Shown here piece by piece: positions 35,601 through 46,242 of a DNA stretch of 64,000 bases. The notes under the pieces are model-generated. The model saw nothing but the letters and a program-made list of their open reading frames with translations. It had not been told where the DNA came from and did no database searches. A program made the position numbers and the translations under genes. The stretch is from Alitta virens (Eukaryota; Annelida; Polychaeta; Phyllodocida; Nereididae), in NCBI GenBank assembly GCA_932294295.1, contig OW028579.1, positions 3,236,370 through 3,300,369 on the forward strand. The letters run 5' to 3'. The first letter of the stretch is position 1; each line of letters starts with the position of its first letter.

Positions 35601-36104
35601 GCCACTATCTCACATAGCCGAGTGACCAAGCAGAGTAATGACGGCTTCACTCTTGGTCATTTGATGACTAGAAAAAGCAAGTCAGCAAGGTCTCGCTGAT
35701 CACCGCAGATCACTGGCCAATCGCTCACCGATCACTCGCAGATCGCTCGCTGATTGCTCGCCTCCTTCACACGCCGACTACTCGGCGAGGAAATCACGTC
35801 CACACAGCAATCATTCTGACCAAGTGTACACCCAGAGTGACCAAGTGTACACCCAGAGTGCACGGCGAGTTAATCCCTTTTAAACCCGAGCAATTTCAGA
35901 GCAAATTTGCTCGGCGACAATCCTAAAAAGTTTTAAACATGTTTAAAACTTTACGATCGTTCTACGAGTATTGCCGTGTATTTACGAGCCTTTCCAGAGT
36001 GGTCGGCGTGCAGAGCCGTGTATTCCCGACTGCTTAATTTATTAAGCACTCGGCATCACTCGGCATCACTCGGCATTGTCACCCGGCTATGTGAGATAGG
36101 CCCT
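35601..36104. mobile_element. 0.5 kb TIR element rich in CACTCGC motifs
   Basis: The left end CTATCTCACATAGCCGAGTG and the right end CACCCGGCTATGTGAGATAG are inverted copies. The interior is full of CTCGCNGAT and CACTCGGCA units. The ends resemble those of the foldback element at 2347 (CTCTCACATACCCGG). Confidence 0.75.
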
Positions 36105-36414
36105 TAAGTGTTTTTTTATCATACATGGAATATCACACCGAGAAGTCCTTCATTTCTTTTATGTACTTTTTTTTTTGATTGGTAGTTTTTCTGTTAAGAC
36201 TCAGATTCAAGATTCAAGATTTTACTGACCATGTTAAACATACAATTTGAAATATTGATAAAACATTACCTCCATTAAAGTATATAACATACTGCTTTAC
36301 CAACACAAAAAGAAAAAGCACAATAAGTATGGATTTGAAAAATAAATATAAATTAATGGTATACTAGTTTGTTCATAATTCAATTATGAAATTATGAAAA
36401 AAAAAAATGTCAGT

Positions 36415-36541
36415 ACCCATATAGCATTTAAAATCATTTCAAAATTGGCACCATGTCGGCAATGTCAAAATGATGTTGTTCCAACGGCAACCAATATAGA
36501 AATGACGCTGGCGATTCCGATTTGGAATGTTTTCTGGGTAA
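36415..36541. mobile_element. Copy of the 'CCAACATTGGCC' MITE family
   Basis: The ends TACCCATATAGCATTTAAAA and TTTGGAATGTTTTCTGGGTA are diverged versions of those at 37698-37828. Confidence 0.6.
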
Positions 36542-37068
36542 TATAAATAATACATATTTCCAGAATAATGCAATTATTTCAATATGTTTTGTTAAAAAAT
36601 ATAATGGTAGCAATTAGAATGGGGTTCTGGAGTTGAGGGACTTTAAGTTAGCAACTTCATGTCAAGATTATTAAAGTTACAAGACATTTTTCCTTTCCAC
36701 AGCCTCATCTTCAGTCAGTGACATCACCCATTATCATCAGAAATCGTGGACGCTGCGGACAAAGAAATTTAAATATGATTATTATGGTTTGATTTCCGCT
36801 CCATTCATTAACAAGATTGCGGAAATGTGATTAAATTTGGATAATGTTGTCTGAAACAATCCACGGATTATTGTTAGCCCCAAACACATGTACTGTCTGG
36901 CTTTGCACGTAAACAATATTATGTTACTGGTTAGGTTTGTATTCCTTCTGTTTGGGTGGACTGTATTTTTTTTGTAGTAAATTCTCTAATTTATTCTTTC
37001 TGTGTTATATACTTCCTGCTTTTCATGGGCGAATCTTTTCTTATCATGAGTTACAGCCAATTTCATTG

Positions 37069-37187
37069 ACTTGGAAACTACTCTACAGAGAAAGTCATGT
37101 GACTGCAGGTCTCCAATTGGCCGACAGACTGCCTTAACCTATGGAAGTCCTGCATTCACATGACGTCTTCTGGAGAATAGTTTCCTA
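37069..37187. mobile_element. MITE (family 'ACTTGGAAACTAAACTC')
   Basis: Diverged copy of the element at 41128-41249, sharing AAAGTCATGTGACTGCAGG and TTCACATGACGTCTTCTGG. Confidence 0.55.
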
Positions 37188-37279
37188 TGAAATTTGCTGT
37201 AAGACCATCCATGAAGTCAATGAAAGTAATTCAGTGAAAGCACTTTTTAAAGTGACTGAGGACAGTTTTCTGCAATTTA

Positions 37280-37530
37280 TTTAGCCAGCTCTGCTGAAGG
37301 TCCGTCGTTTGATCCCAGGCCTGGGCATTCTTCATGAGCTACATCCCAGCGGGATGTCGATCGCATGAGTCGTTAAATCGGCAATCCCTTGTACTTGGTG
37401 TCTATGCTGAGGCAAGTAAGAGACTCCACCCATGGGGTAGATGTCTAAGATGCCATAATGTGCACTCCAAACATATCATCTCATTATTGGCTTCAGAGCC
37501 AGTAGCACTGAGACATTGACATTGACATCT
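37280..37530 (+). mobile_element. SINE family 2 body joined to retroelement tail
   Basis: CTTCATGAGCTACATCCCAG followed by GATGTCG and GTTAAATCGGC matches 26340-26395. It continues into GGTGTCTATGCTGAGGCAAG, the inverse of 12440-12480. Confidence 0.55.
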
Positions 37531-37697
37531 AGTCTAACTAAATAAAGTCTGAATATTTTTGGCAAACGATTGCTGTCCATATATGTACACAGTCTGACTA
37601 GATATGGTCAGTATCTATTCAATATATTAATTGCAGTGTTTTTGTGCAACGGCATAATATATATATTATGCAATTAAAAGCCTCTTTTCAGCATCAC

Positions 37698-37828
37698 TCT
37701 ACTGTACCCAGACAGCATTCCAAATCGTATCAACATTGGCGTGACATGGGCGATGTTGAAACGATGTTGTACCGATGGCGGCCAACATAAAAACGATGCT
37801 GGCCCAATTTGGAATGCCATCTGGGTAC
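37698..37828. mobile_element. Best copy of the 'CCAACATTGGCC' MITE family
   Basis: The ends ACCCAGACAGCATTCCAAAT and ATTTGGAATGCCATCTGGGT are inverted copies. The interior repeats AACGATGTTG and GGCCAACAT. About 130 bp, no coding capacity. Confidence 0.75.
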
Positions 37829-38570
37829 TTATCTGTTCATTATTTTTAATGATCAATGCATGTATGAAAAGAAGTACACAGAGTTCATCTATTTTAAATT
37901 GTTGCTCAGATTTTGTAAAGTGTATTATAAATTCTTGTAACTATAAATTAAGAAAACAGGCAATACCTGAGAAATAAGGTAAATGAGCTTTCTTGAAAAG
38001 TTCTTTCCAATATTTGATGGGCAGTGTAATCTTGTGTTTATGCATTGATCAATCAACAAATCTGCTCATGAAAAGGATGGGAAAGTACATTGAAAGAACG
38101 CAAAAACTAGGCCTATGCTTTGCTGTTTTGAATAAATATTTAATCACAGGACCACGTGGTTCTTGACAATTTGGCAGCTGTAATTTTAAAGGAAATCCAC
38201 AATTATCACATATTATTTAGAATGCATTTCATGTAAGTCTCTCATTAACACTCATAATATAAATGTAGACTGAGGACACACATGCAGACTGTTGCTTTAA
38301 ATTGTATTTGTCCATCCCATTCCTGTCTTTGCCACTTTTGTGCTTTTCAACTAAACCAACAGATGTCATTGTGTGCTTGGTTCTGAGTGTCCACCTGGTG
38401 GCATTTCCAATATATGGAAATGATTGAAAATATCATCAATACTTTGGAATGTCAGCTCAAAAGCCCTCTAGTGATCTTGGAAAAACTGTTATTCTGGCAA
38501 TGGAAATGAAGAGGTACTGGACTGGCATAAATGTGTTCATGACCCTGTGACTGAAATATGGTTGATCATG
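37829..38570. other. Gene-free region
   Basis: No gene could be supported. Confidence 0.35.
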
Positions 38571-38579
38571 TACTTCTTG

Positions 38580-38905
38580 TGGCGTATTTAGAAGGGGGGG
38601 GGGCAATGGGCCATGCCCCCCTCAGGCCCAAAAATACGTTAAAAATACTCAAATTCAGGGCAAGATTTTTTGCAATTCTTGTGAATGATGGTCTAAAATG
38701 TAAACAGTAGATGCATATTTCTCTTCTTTTAAAAAAATGTTTAGACTGTATCTAAATGCGAAAAATGCAGTTTGCAGAAAGCATGCATGATGCGCGATCT
38801 TCAAATTCTGTAATCACCGGGGTTGCTATCTTCCTGGATTTAGTTTGTCAGAAATTTGTTAAGGGGAGGGGCCTTAACAAATTTCTACATATGCCACTGT
38901 GTACT
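38580..38905. mobile_element. MITE-like element, about 325 bp
   Basis: The left end TGTGGCGTATTTAGAAGG and the right end TTCTACATATGCCACTGTG are imperfect inverted copies. G-rich and C-rich runs lie near the left end. Confidence 0.5.
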
Positions 38906-39888
38906 TCCAAAAATTCTGACACGTTTTTTGTGACATTAAACATGACATTGAGTTCCCCTTCAAGTTATAATGTCACATGTCTGTAAAAAAACTGAAAACA
39001 GACAAATGATAAAAAAGAATCCCCTTTCTAATCAGTATTTGATGGGAGTTATCAGCAAACATTGAAATTTGATAAAGTTATCAACAAACATGAAACTTGG
39101 GTAGGAAAGCAACAAGCTTCATCAATGATGGTGTTGTGTTGCAGCTGCTGATGTTATGTGGGAAATTATGTGCAAATGGTAGAAGAACCTCACCATTAAA
39201 ACAAGTTGTGCTTTCAAAGCAATAGTGCTCACTATCAGAAATGACTGTACTCCAGACCATAATAGATTTGTGGCATTCTACATTTCCAGGCTACATCATT
39301 CTTTTTATATTATTGTATTATATTAATATTTATTGTATCAGTTTTCCTTTACTCTGTCAATTTCTTATTATACTTAGAAGCTGAAGTTAATAAGTTCAAA
39401 TTGTGAAGTGTGTGGAAAAAAATAGATACGTATAAAAAACTAGTTTAAACTACTGTCCCAGAACTATTAAAAATTGATGTCCACATGTTTTTAAGTGACT
39501 GTCATATTCTGTTTTCACACAAAGCTGAGACTGGACAGAATTGTTAGCAATAATTAAACTTAAATGTACAGGTAATACATGTATATGACACTATTGACTG
39601 ACTATATATTTAGTAAATTCAGACCGTATATCACTTCATGGCCATAGTTAGAGCTGACACTTTGATGACCCCTATGTAAATGGAAATACTATCAAGTAAA
39701 TTGGCTGTTCTCAGCATCAGACATGCTGCCCAGGAAGCCTGTTTTAAATTATATGACAGGCTTAGTCAATTTTGAATGTTTCACAAGCAGAGACAATATT
39801 TTGACAATTGCAATGGCGAAACACTGAGGGATGTTTAAACTTCATTGGCTCGACTGTATGTTTGTATTGAATTAGGTCATAAGTCAGC
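38906..39888. other. Gene-free region upstream of the MAM duplication
   Basis: AT-rich, with no supported exon. The duplicated block begins at its right edge. Confidence 0.35.
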
Positions 39889-40151
39889 AGTCAGAAAGAT
39901 TACAATAAACTGAAAAAAATCTGCAAGAAGACAGTCATGATGTCAATGATCACTTAACATAGCAACTATCAGTATTGTCTCAAAAGTGTTTTCCAGGATA
40001 TTACTCTATTTCGGGAGTGTTGTAAGCCAGTGTCTAGTGTTGTAAACAAGTGACAGATAATTTGAGTGACATGCTGTGAACTTGTGTCAATTTATACCGG
40101 TTTCACAAGTGCTGGAAATCCTGGTGGTTTCAATAAAATCCTTGTTGTCAA

Positions 40152-40170
40152 CCAATGAGAGGTATAAAAG
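40152..40170 (+). promoter_or_regulatory. CCAAT and TATA boxes of MAM gene copy A
   Basis: CCAAT at 40152-40156 is followed by TATAAAAG at 40163-40170, about 75 bp upstream of the signal-peptide ATG. Transcription is expected to start near 40195. The same arrangement is kept in copy B, which supports it as the real core promoter. Confidence 0.65.
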
Positions 40171-40244
40171 ACACCAAACCCTAAGGAAGTGCATTTTGGT
40201 GTGTGCATTTGATGTGTGCATTTGGTGGACCAAATGATCTCACC

Positions 40245-43200
40245 ATGACTTGTCAGTGGATAATTTTGGCCATCTTCATTTGCTCAGCAGTAGCATTGGA
40301 AGTATGTGAACTTTATATATTGTTTATAGTTGAAATATGCATAATATGGCACCATGACCTCAAAAAATTGGTATTGACATTTGCAGGTATATCAAGGTTT
40401 TGTAATTTGTCTTACATTACGAAGACCAAACATCTCATAACTCTGGCAATTAAGTCATATTTTCAGTATTATAAATGTACAGATATTTACATGTATTTTA
40501 CAAATGTTTTCTGAATCCAGAGCTGTTACTCAGATGTACAGTTAGTTTCATAAAATACGGTCAACTCTAGCCGTCTGTATAGACCTGTACTTGGCTGTGG
40601 TCTAAACATGCTAAAGCCAGCTGCTTCTGTCCACTTGTATAGGTAATAATCAGCTGACATCTATCATCAGATAAATATAAACCTTGGTAAATGTAAGAAA
40701 TTAATTTAATATATCATAAATATGTACTTTTAGATCCGGCCTTGAGTAGCCATCTATGACAGCTTTGTCTAGTTTCAATTTGACTGGCCGTTTTTAATGA
40801 AACTAACTGTATTATGCAACTATGGTAGGATTGTGTATGGTTCACATTTATATCTAAGATGCAAAATTATTTATCTAAATTCTCAAATTATAATTACACA
40901 TCGCTACTGGTTAGGACTTCAACAGCATTTGTCACATTTTTCAAATAAAAAAAAGCATGAACATTTATGTCGTATTTTGTTCTTGGTCAAGGACATTGGT
41001 GTACACATGTGTTTACACAGGCTGGTTTCATGTACCAGGAAATTTGATTTTGTGAACATAGAATTAGTACAGGACAGTATTACAGTCACGACCGATTTCG
41101 ATATATTCCTTAGAGAAGAATTCATATACTTGGAAACTAAACTCTACAGGACGTCATGTGAATCGAGGCCTCCCATCTGCTGGTTGACTTGGCTAGTGCA
41201 ATGGGAATCCTGCATTCACATGACGTCCTCTGGAGTTTAGTGTCCAAGTCTTTGAGTTCGGCTGTAATAGTAGTACAGAGATTTTGAATGTTAGGAATAT
41301 GGGGAGAAAAAATAACAGCCTAATATACAGGGGCTCTACGACCGTAGTACATGAAAAGACAATAAGATGACGTCACTACACCATTGTTGCAATAAAAGAC
41401 GTCATAATATAGATGAAATCATCAAACAATACTTATCAGCTACGGTGTCAGTGACCTCAAGCACTTTTTCTCCCCAAAACAATTGTGACTCGTGTTCACT
41501 CGTGGCTCTGTTAATCACATATAAACTATTTAGATGAACATTCACGGGGGCGTCCATGAGGCAATTGTAGATTGCTGGTCGTGTGGACCACATACGTGGA
41601 CCACTCATTATTCACGTGTATATCCGTCGTTTATACATGAAACATCCTTAACACTGAGCCCACCACAGATGAGCAGGAGTGAGCAAGTGTGGATACGTAG
41701 ATCACTCGCCAAACACTCACCAACCACTCGCTGAGCAACTCCCATGTGATTCCCGTAACCAGGGACCAGGACCATTCTATGGAATAGCATGAGTATCCAT
41801 ACAATGCTTGGCGAGTGAATTACTTATGAACAAGGATAAGCAAGCTCACTTGCCATCCCCACTCGTGACAGTGTGAACGCCCCTGAAGTCAATATTCTGA
41901 TTATTTTGAGTTTGATGTTTATTTAAATTTATTTTGTAAAAGTAATGTAATAAAGGAATGGAGGAATTTATATTATAATCTTTCTTGTTGTGAAAGTCCA
42001 TGAGCTAATATTTTTCTGTATGATATTTTCTGGTCATATTCTCACCTATTTCACCCTGAGGCCCATGCATCATTTTCATAAAACCAGTAGTATCAAGCTT
42101 TAACTTGAGTTCTGAGACCCATAATCATCACTATTGTCAAAACAATGTTTTTTCGTTCATTTTTTACAATAAAGAATCAGTCTGACCAGCAGTATTGAGT
42201 TATAATTCATACATTTTATTGACAGCATGATGACCACAGTCCAGCAGATTGCACCTTTCAGGGCAGTCATTGCCAGTGGGAGAATGGAGATCAGAGTGGC
42301 CTGAGATGGCAACATGGCTCTCTTTCTGATTTTGAAAGAAGCCGCCTCTATTCGTTGAAGGCTCCTCCTGCTGGTCCAAACAGTCAGTTCATGTTTATTC
42401 AGACCCACCCAGATTCAGATGCAAGGAAAAAGTGGGTCTCTCTGAGTAGTCCTACTCTAACAATCGATGGTGAACGGTAAGAAACTTATTTGTGTAACAT
42501 GCAGTATAAAGCCTTTGGGGTGTATGCTGTGATTTCAGTTTATAAATCAGTTTCTATGGCTTCGTAACAATTTTAACTTGGGGGGGGGGTGGTGGGATTT
42601 CGATTTTATTGTCTCTATAGTACTGGTGTCAAAGAAGCCCCATCAAATGTGGCATTTGATAACAATGAAAGGCTAGAAGCTTAGTCAGCCTATGAGGTCA
42701 GCTGCCAGAAGCAGTCGTCATGATGAGATAACTCACCCCAATGGTTAGGTCTTTTACTTGCTCCAGCAATTGAGTACCAGACATCATTAATTTAGCAACT
42801 AATAGGACTAACGTACTGTTGAGATAAATCTCATGTGGAGTGCTGGGAATTTGGATTTGAACCTGGAACCGTCAGAGGATGCAGTCATGACCCTAACCAA
42901 TAGGCTACTCAGTTTACTGTTTTTGTGTGTGTTTTTTTTTGTTTATTGCATGGTTAATGCTCATTTTCCACTATTTCTCACCTTTAATTCTTTCAGATGT
43001 TTGATATTTGATTACTTCAACAACCTGGACAACACAGTAGAGAATAAGGTCTCATATGGAAGTCTCCGACTGTACATCCAATACTACAACAAAACAGAAG
43101 TACTCCTTGCCCATTTTAGGAGGTCTGTTATAAAATCCTGGTTTCGTGCTGAGATATCATTACCACTGGGAGAGTATATGCTTGTGTTTAAGAGTTTTTA

Positions 43201-45025
43201 CGATGGAGATGCAAACACTGCAGCTGCTGTGGATGACATTGGGTTGTTCAATACCAGGTGCGGAGAAGTTGTGATCGACCGAGTCATAGGGGACTGTGGG
43301 TTTGATGCCGGCCTCTGTGGTTACACACAGCAGGGCGAAAGGCCTTTCTTGACCTACAGGAAAGAGGAACTGTTTTCTGGAGAAGGATCAACCTATTCTC
43401 CCACTGGTAATTTTCTGGGTGCTACACGTGCTGAATATTACAACTATGCCTTAGGTTTAATGCAATTGAAGTTACCCACCTTGAACATCGTGACTGAGTC
43501 ATGCTTGTATTTCAACAGGCACAATTCAGTAGGTGTCCCTGACAATCAACTGGCTGAATACAATGCATTGAACGTCAAAGGAACAGGACCACAGGGAAAC
43601 TACACAGAATACATTCCTAAAATCTTCTCTGATCATTGGTACAGCTTCCTCTTGTTTCTCAAACCCGGACAGCATTCAATCATACTTGAGGCAAAAGCCT
43701 CCAACAAATTTGGTCGTGATGATTACGTGGGCATTGATGCTGTTGAAGTTTTGCCCCAGACTTGCAATGAAACCATTCAGAATATGGAGAGTCTCAGAGG
43801 AAAGGCCTTTGCATGTGAAGCTTACAAGGACCGAGGACTCTGTGAGAATGGTGGGACTTGCATCAGTCGTGGAATCAAAATTTACAAATGCGCTTGCCCT
43901 GAAGGTTATTATGGTGATAGATGTCAGTGGTTGTCTCCCTGCCATGACAATCCCTGTGTGCATGGAAATTGTGCACTAGTGGGAAGAAAGCAATACCATT
44001 GTAAGTGTGATGAAGGGTTCTACAATAAGTACTGTAATGCTACCGCAGTATGTATCAGTCCGCCACCAGAAATTGACAATGGCAAGATCATCAGCATTTC
44101 GAATATGTCATACTGGGGAGTGACAATCTACAAATGCAATGAAGGATTCTTTATGGTCGGCTTAAACAAATCAGTATGTAGACAAGGATGGAACAACCCA
44201 CCTACATGCAAACCTATCGTATGCGGACCAGTACCGACAATTGCGAATGGATATTTTGCTAATGACAGCATCACACAGCCTGGATTTAGTGTCCTTCCAA
44301 CAGTCGCGCCCCATCTTCCAACATTAAACAGCACTGTCACCGTACATTGTAATGAAAGCTTTGAATACAAAAATGGTGATAGAGTCCTTAGATGCGGAGA
44401 GAACAGCATCTGGGTGGGTAATGTTGGACAGTGTGTCCGGAAACAAGAATGTGGGACTCCTCCACAAGTGCACAATGGACAATTGATCAGCTTGACCACC
44501 AAAGATGTAGGTGGCTTGGTCTCTTATGAATGTAACACTGGTTACCTTCAGATAGGAATTGGTGAAGCACACTGCATGCGAGATCTGCAATGGCACTTTC
44601 TACCACAGTGCATATCGCATTGCTCTGTAAAGTCCGGCCAAAGCGGTAGCCATGAGTCCGTCGCAGTAGAGATCACTGAATGTTCAACCACCAACATCCA
44701 TATTACTTATCCAACCAAAGAAAGTTGCAGTGATCCAGTGAAGCATGTTATTCGCAAGGGAGATTTCAACCTAAGTGACAACATTCGCTTTTATGGAGAG
44801 GAAGTTTGCTTCAGTGTACAAACAACGAAGACCACTTCTTCTAGATCAGCAACAATGTACACAACCCTGGATCTGCCTGACGAAGTAAAATGTGAAACCT
44901 TTTGTCTTCCTTTCAAAGAAGGTGCTAAAAGAGTTATAAGCAAAGAAAGAATAAGATATGAAAGTGAGCTTTACATAAACAGAAATACGATTGCCTTTGT
45001 GACAAAAGGAACTGGAGAAAATTAG
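40245..45025 (+). CDS. Secreted MAM-MAM-EGF-EGF-sushi(x3) protein, complete gene (copy A)
   Basis: Three coding exons: 40245-40301, 42226-42476 and 42997-45025. Junctions are GAA|gtatgt, cag|CAT, CG|gtaag and ttcag|A, and the phases join to give 778 residues. Exon 1 encodes a signal peptide (MTCQWIILAIFICSAVALE). MAM1 is about residues 25-191, split between exons 2 and 3 before CLIFDYF. MAM2 is about 203-359, from CGFDAGLCGY to VGIDAVEVLPQTC. Two EGF-like domains (about 376-413 and 415-449) follow, then three sushi/CCP domains (about 451-508, 509-583 and 585-641, with CNEGFF and YECNTGY cores). A Cys-containing tail to 778 is not recognised. There is no membrane segment, so secretion is inferred. 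Such modules bind proteins or cells in extracellular matrix; the partner is unknown. Nearly all the protein comes from one 2 kb exon, unusual for MAM/EGF/sushi proteins, which often have one exon per domain. An earlier in-frame ATG at 42833 lies in intron 2 and was not used. Confidence 0.88.
40537..40811. mobile_element. Mariner-like MITE in intron 1 of MAM copy A
   Basis: The ends TACAGTTAGTTTCATAAAAT and TTTTTAATGAAACTAACTGTA are inverted copies flanked by TA, about 275 bp. It is the inverse of the 18844 copy. Copy B keeps both ends but only 75 bp (60412-60486). Confidence 0.8.
41128..41249. mobile_element. MITE in intron 1 of MAM copy A (family 'ACTTGGAAACTAAACTC')
   Basis: The arms ACTTGGAAACTAAACTC and GAGTTTAGTGTCCAAGT are inverted; similarity continues inward for about 40 bp (GGACGTCATGTGAAT). 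Copy B carries it at 60804-60925. Confidence 0.75.
41475..41886. mobile_element. CACTCGC-rich interspersed element in MAM intron 1
   Basis: Starts near ATTGTGACTCGTGTTCACTC and ends CACTCGTGACAGTGTGAACG, related to 16198-16840. The partner in copy B (about 61157-61617) has about 50 extra bases near 61270. Confidence 0.55.
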
Positions 45026-45157
45026 TAAATGTACCAATACAAATATACTGCATGGAACTACTAATTGAAAATATTTTTTATTATAACGTGTATCAAAATG
45101 TATACTGAAATTAGTCCTTGGAATTTAATACATATGTGTCCAATACTTAAATTATAT

Positions 45158-45163
45158 AATAAA
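45158..45163 (+). terminator. Polyadenylation signal of MAM gene copy A
   Basis: AATAAA lies 133 bp after the TAG stop at 45023-45025, in AT-rich sequence. The next gene (FAAH) converges from the opposite strand about 1.1 kb further on. Confidence 0.45.
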
Positions 45164-46198
45164 TATATAGATAGATCTGACTTGTATTATTAGTTTATTA
45201 GTTTTATTGTATTGATCACATGTAATTGTATACTAAAACAAATACATTAGCATTTAGCCTGCAGTTTTTTTCCATTTCTGCTTACTGACAACATCAGTTT
45301 TAATGAAGGAAAAGACTAGGTGGCACTTGGTTGATGTTCAGTGAGTGAAAGTGCCCTCTGGGGCTAAAACTACACATTTCATGACAGGCTACACCAAAAT
45401 AAGATATTTTATTGGTTGCAAGCGAAATTTGTTGGTGCCTTACATGTTAAGTGCAGTGAAAAAGTATTATGAAAACCAATACACACCATTATGATCAGAT
45501 GAATTTGTTTAGCAACCTTACATCATTAGGTATAAATGTGCTATTGTACTGACAGGTTCTAGTAGCCGGTAACCGTAGCTGTCGGCCACTGGGTAGCAGC
45601 ACAAAGTTTGCATACATGGGAGGCAAGGATCCTCCCAATCTTGTTGGCAAGTTTAGCCACCCTTCCTTCATACATAGTATTTGCAACCAGCTGACTTCCT
45701 GAAGAACTTAAAAATTCTACCACAGATCTTTTGGGGTTTATCCACATCTTTATTCAGTAATCTCTGCATGACGGAAACAATTACTCCGATTGCAGCATTT
45801 ATTTTCACATATACAACAGCATTTAGTCAGGATATCCCCCAATGGCAAAAACTGGCTTCTAGAAGGGGGGACCACCCATTAGTCATGCAACTGACACCAT
45901 CAAGGAGGAAAGCCATTCACAGGCTCAGGTTCAGTTGTATTAATTAAGACAAATATCAGACTGAGCGACTTGTTCTTCATGAATTAACTATTTTGAGTTA
46001 CAATCGATATATGAAAATTTGCATTTGTGTGTTTTTTGTTGAGAGGGCATGTGGCAATGAACGTGTGTTTTGCCATAAGTAGTAGTTGTTGTAGTAGAAG
46101 CAGCAATGGCAGTATATTAGTTATTTTACTCCAGGGTGTTTATATATATCGATTCTACACATTTTAGCATAAGTGCACATTTTCGCAAAATTGCTTTT
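45164..46198. other. Convergent intergenic region between MAM copy A and FAAH
   Basis: About 1 kb with no gene. Both genes end into it from opposite strands. Confidence 0.45.
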
Positions 46199-46204
46199 TT
46201 TATT
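46199..46204 (-). terminator. Candidate FAAH polyadenylation signal
   Basis: AATAAA on the minus strand lies 39 bp past the TAA stop (46245-46243). Another AATAAA overlaps the stop codon itself at 46247-46242. Either could serve. Confidence 0.4.
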
Positions 46205-46242
46205 TGGCTGTTTCACTCAGGAAATATTGTTTATATTTGCAT

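Larger units (their letters stand above)
39889..45025 (+). repeat. Segmental duplication unit A (partner at about 59763-64000)
   Basis: Similarity begins at AGCAGTCAGAAAG (about 39889) and runs through promoter, intron 1 with its MITEs, exons and intron 2. Unit B begins at about 59763 in the same orientation, so the offset is near 19.9 kb. Unit B lacks about 200 bp of one MITE, has an insertion near 61270-61320 and another near 61640-61740. The right border cannot be seen because unit B runs off the window. Confidence 0.85.

Noticed and set aside
42833..42996. ATG at 42833 as the start of the MAM gene
   Set aside because: It lies in intron 2; the true start at 40245 has a TATA box and signal peptide, and exon 2 completes MAM1 in phase.
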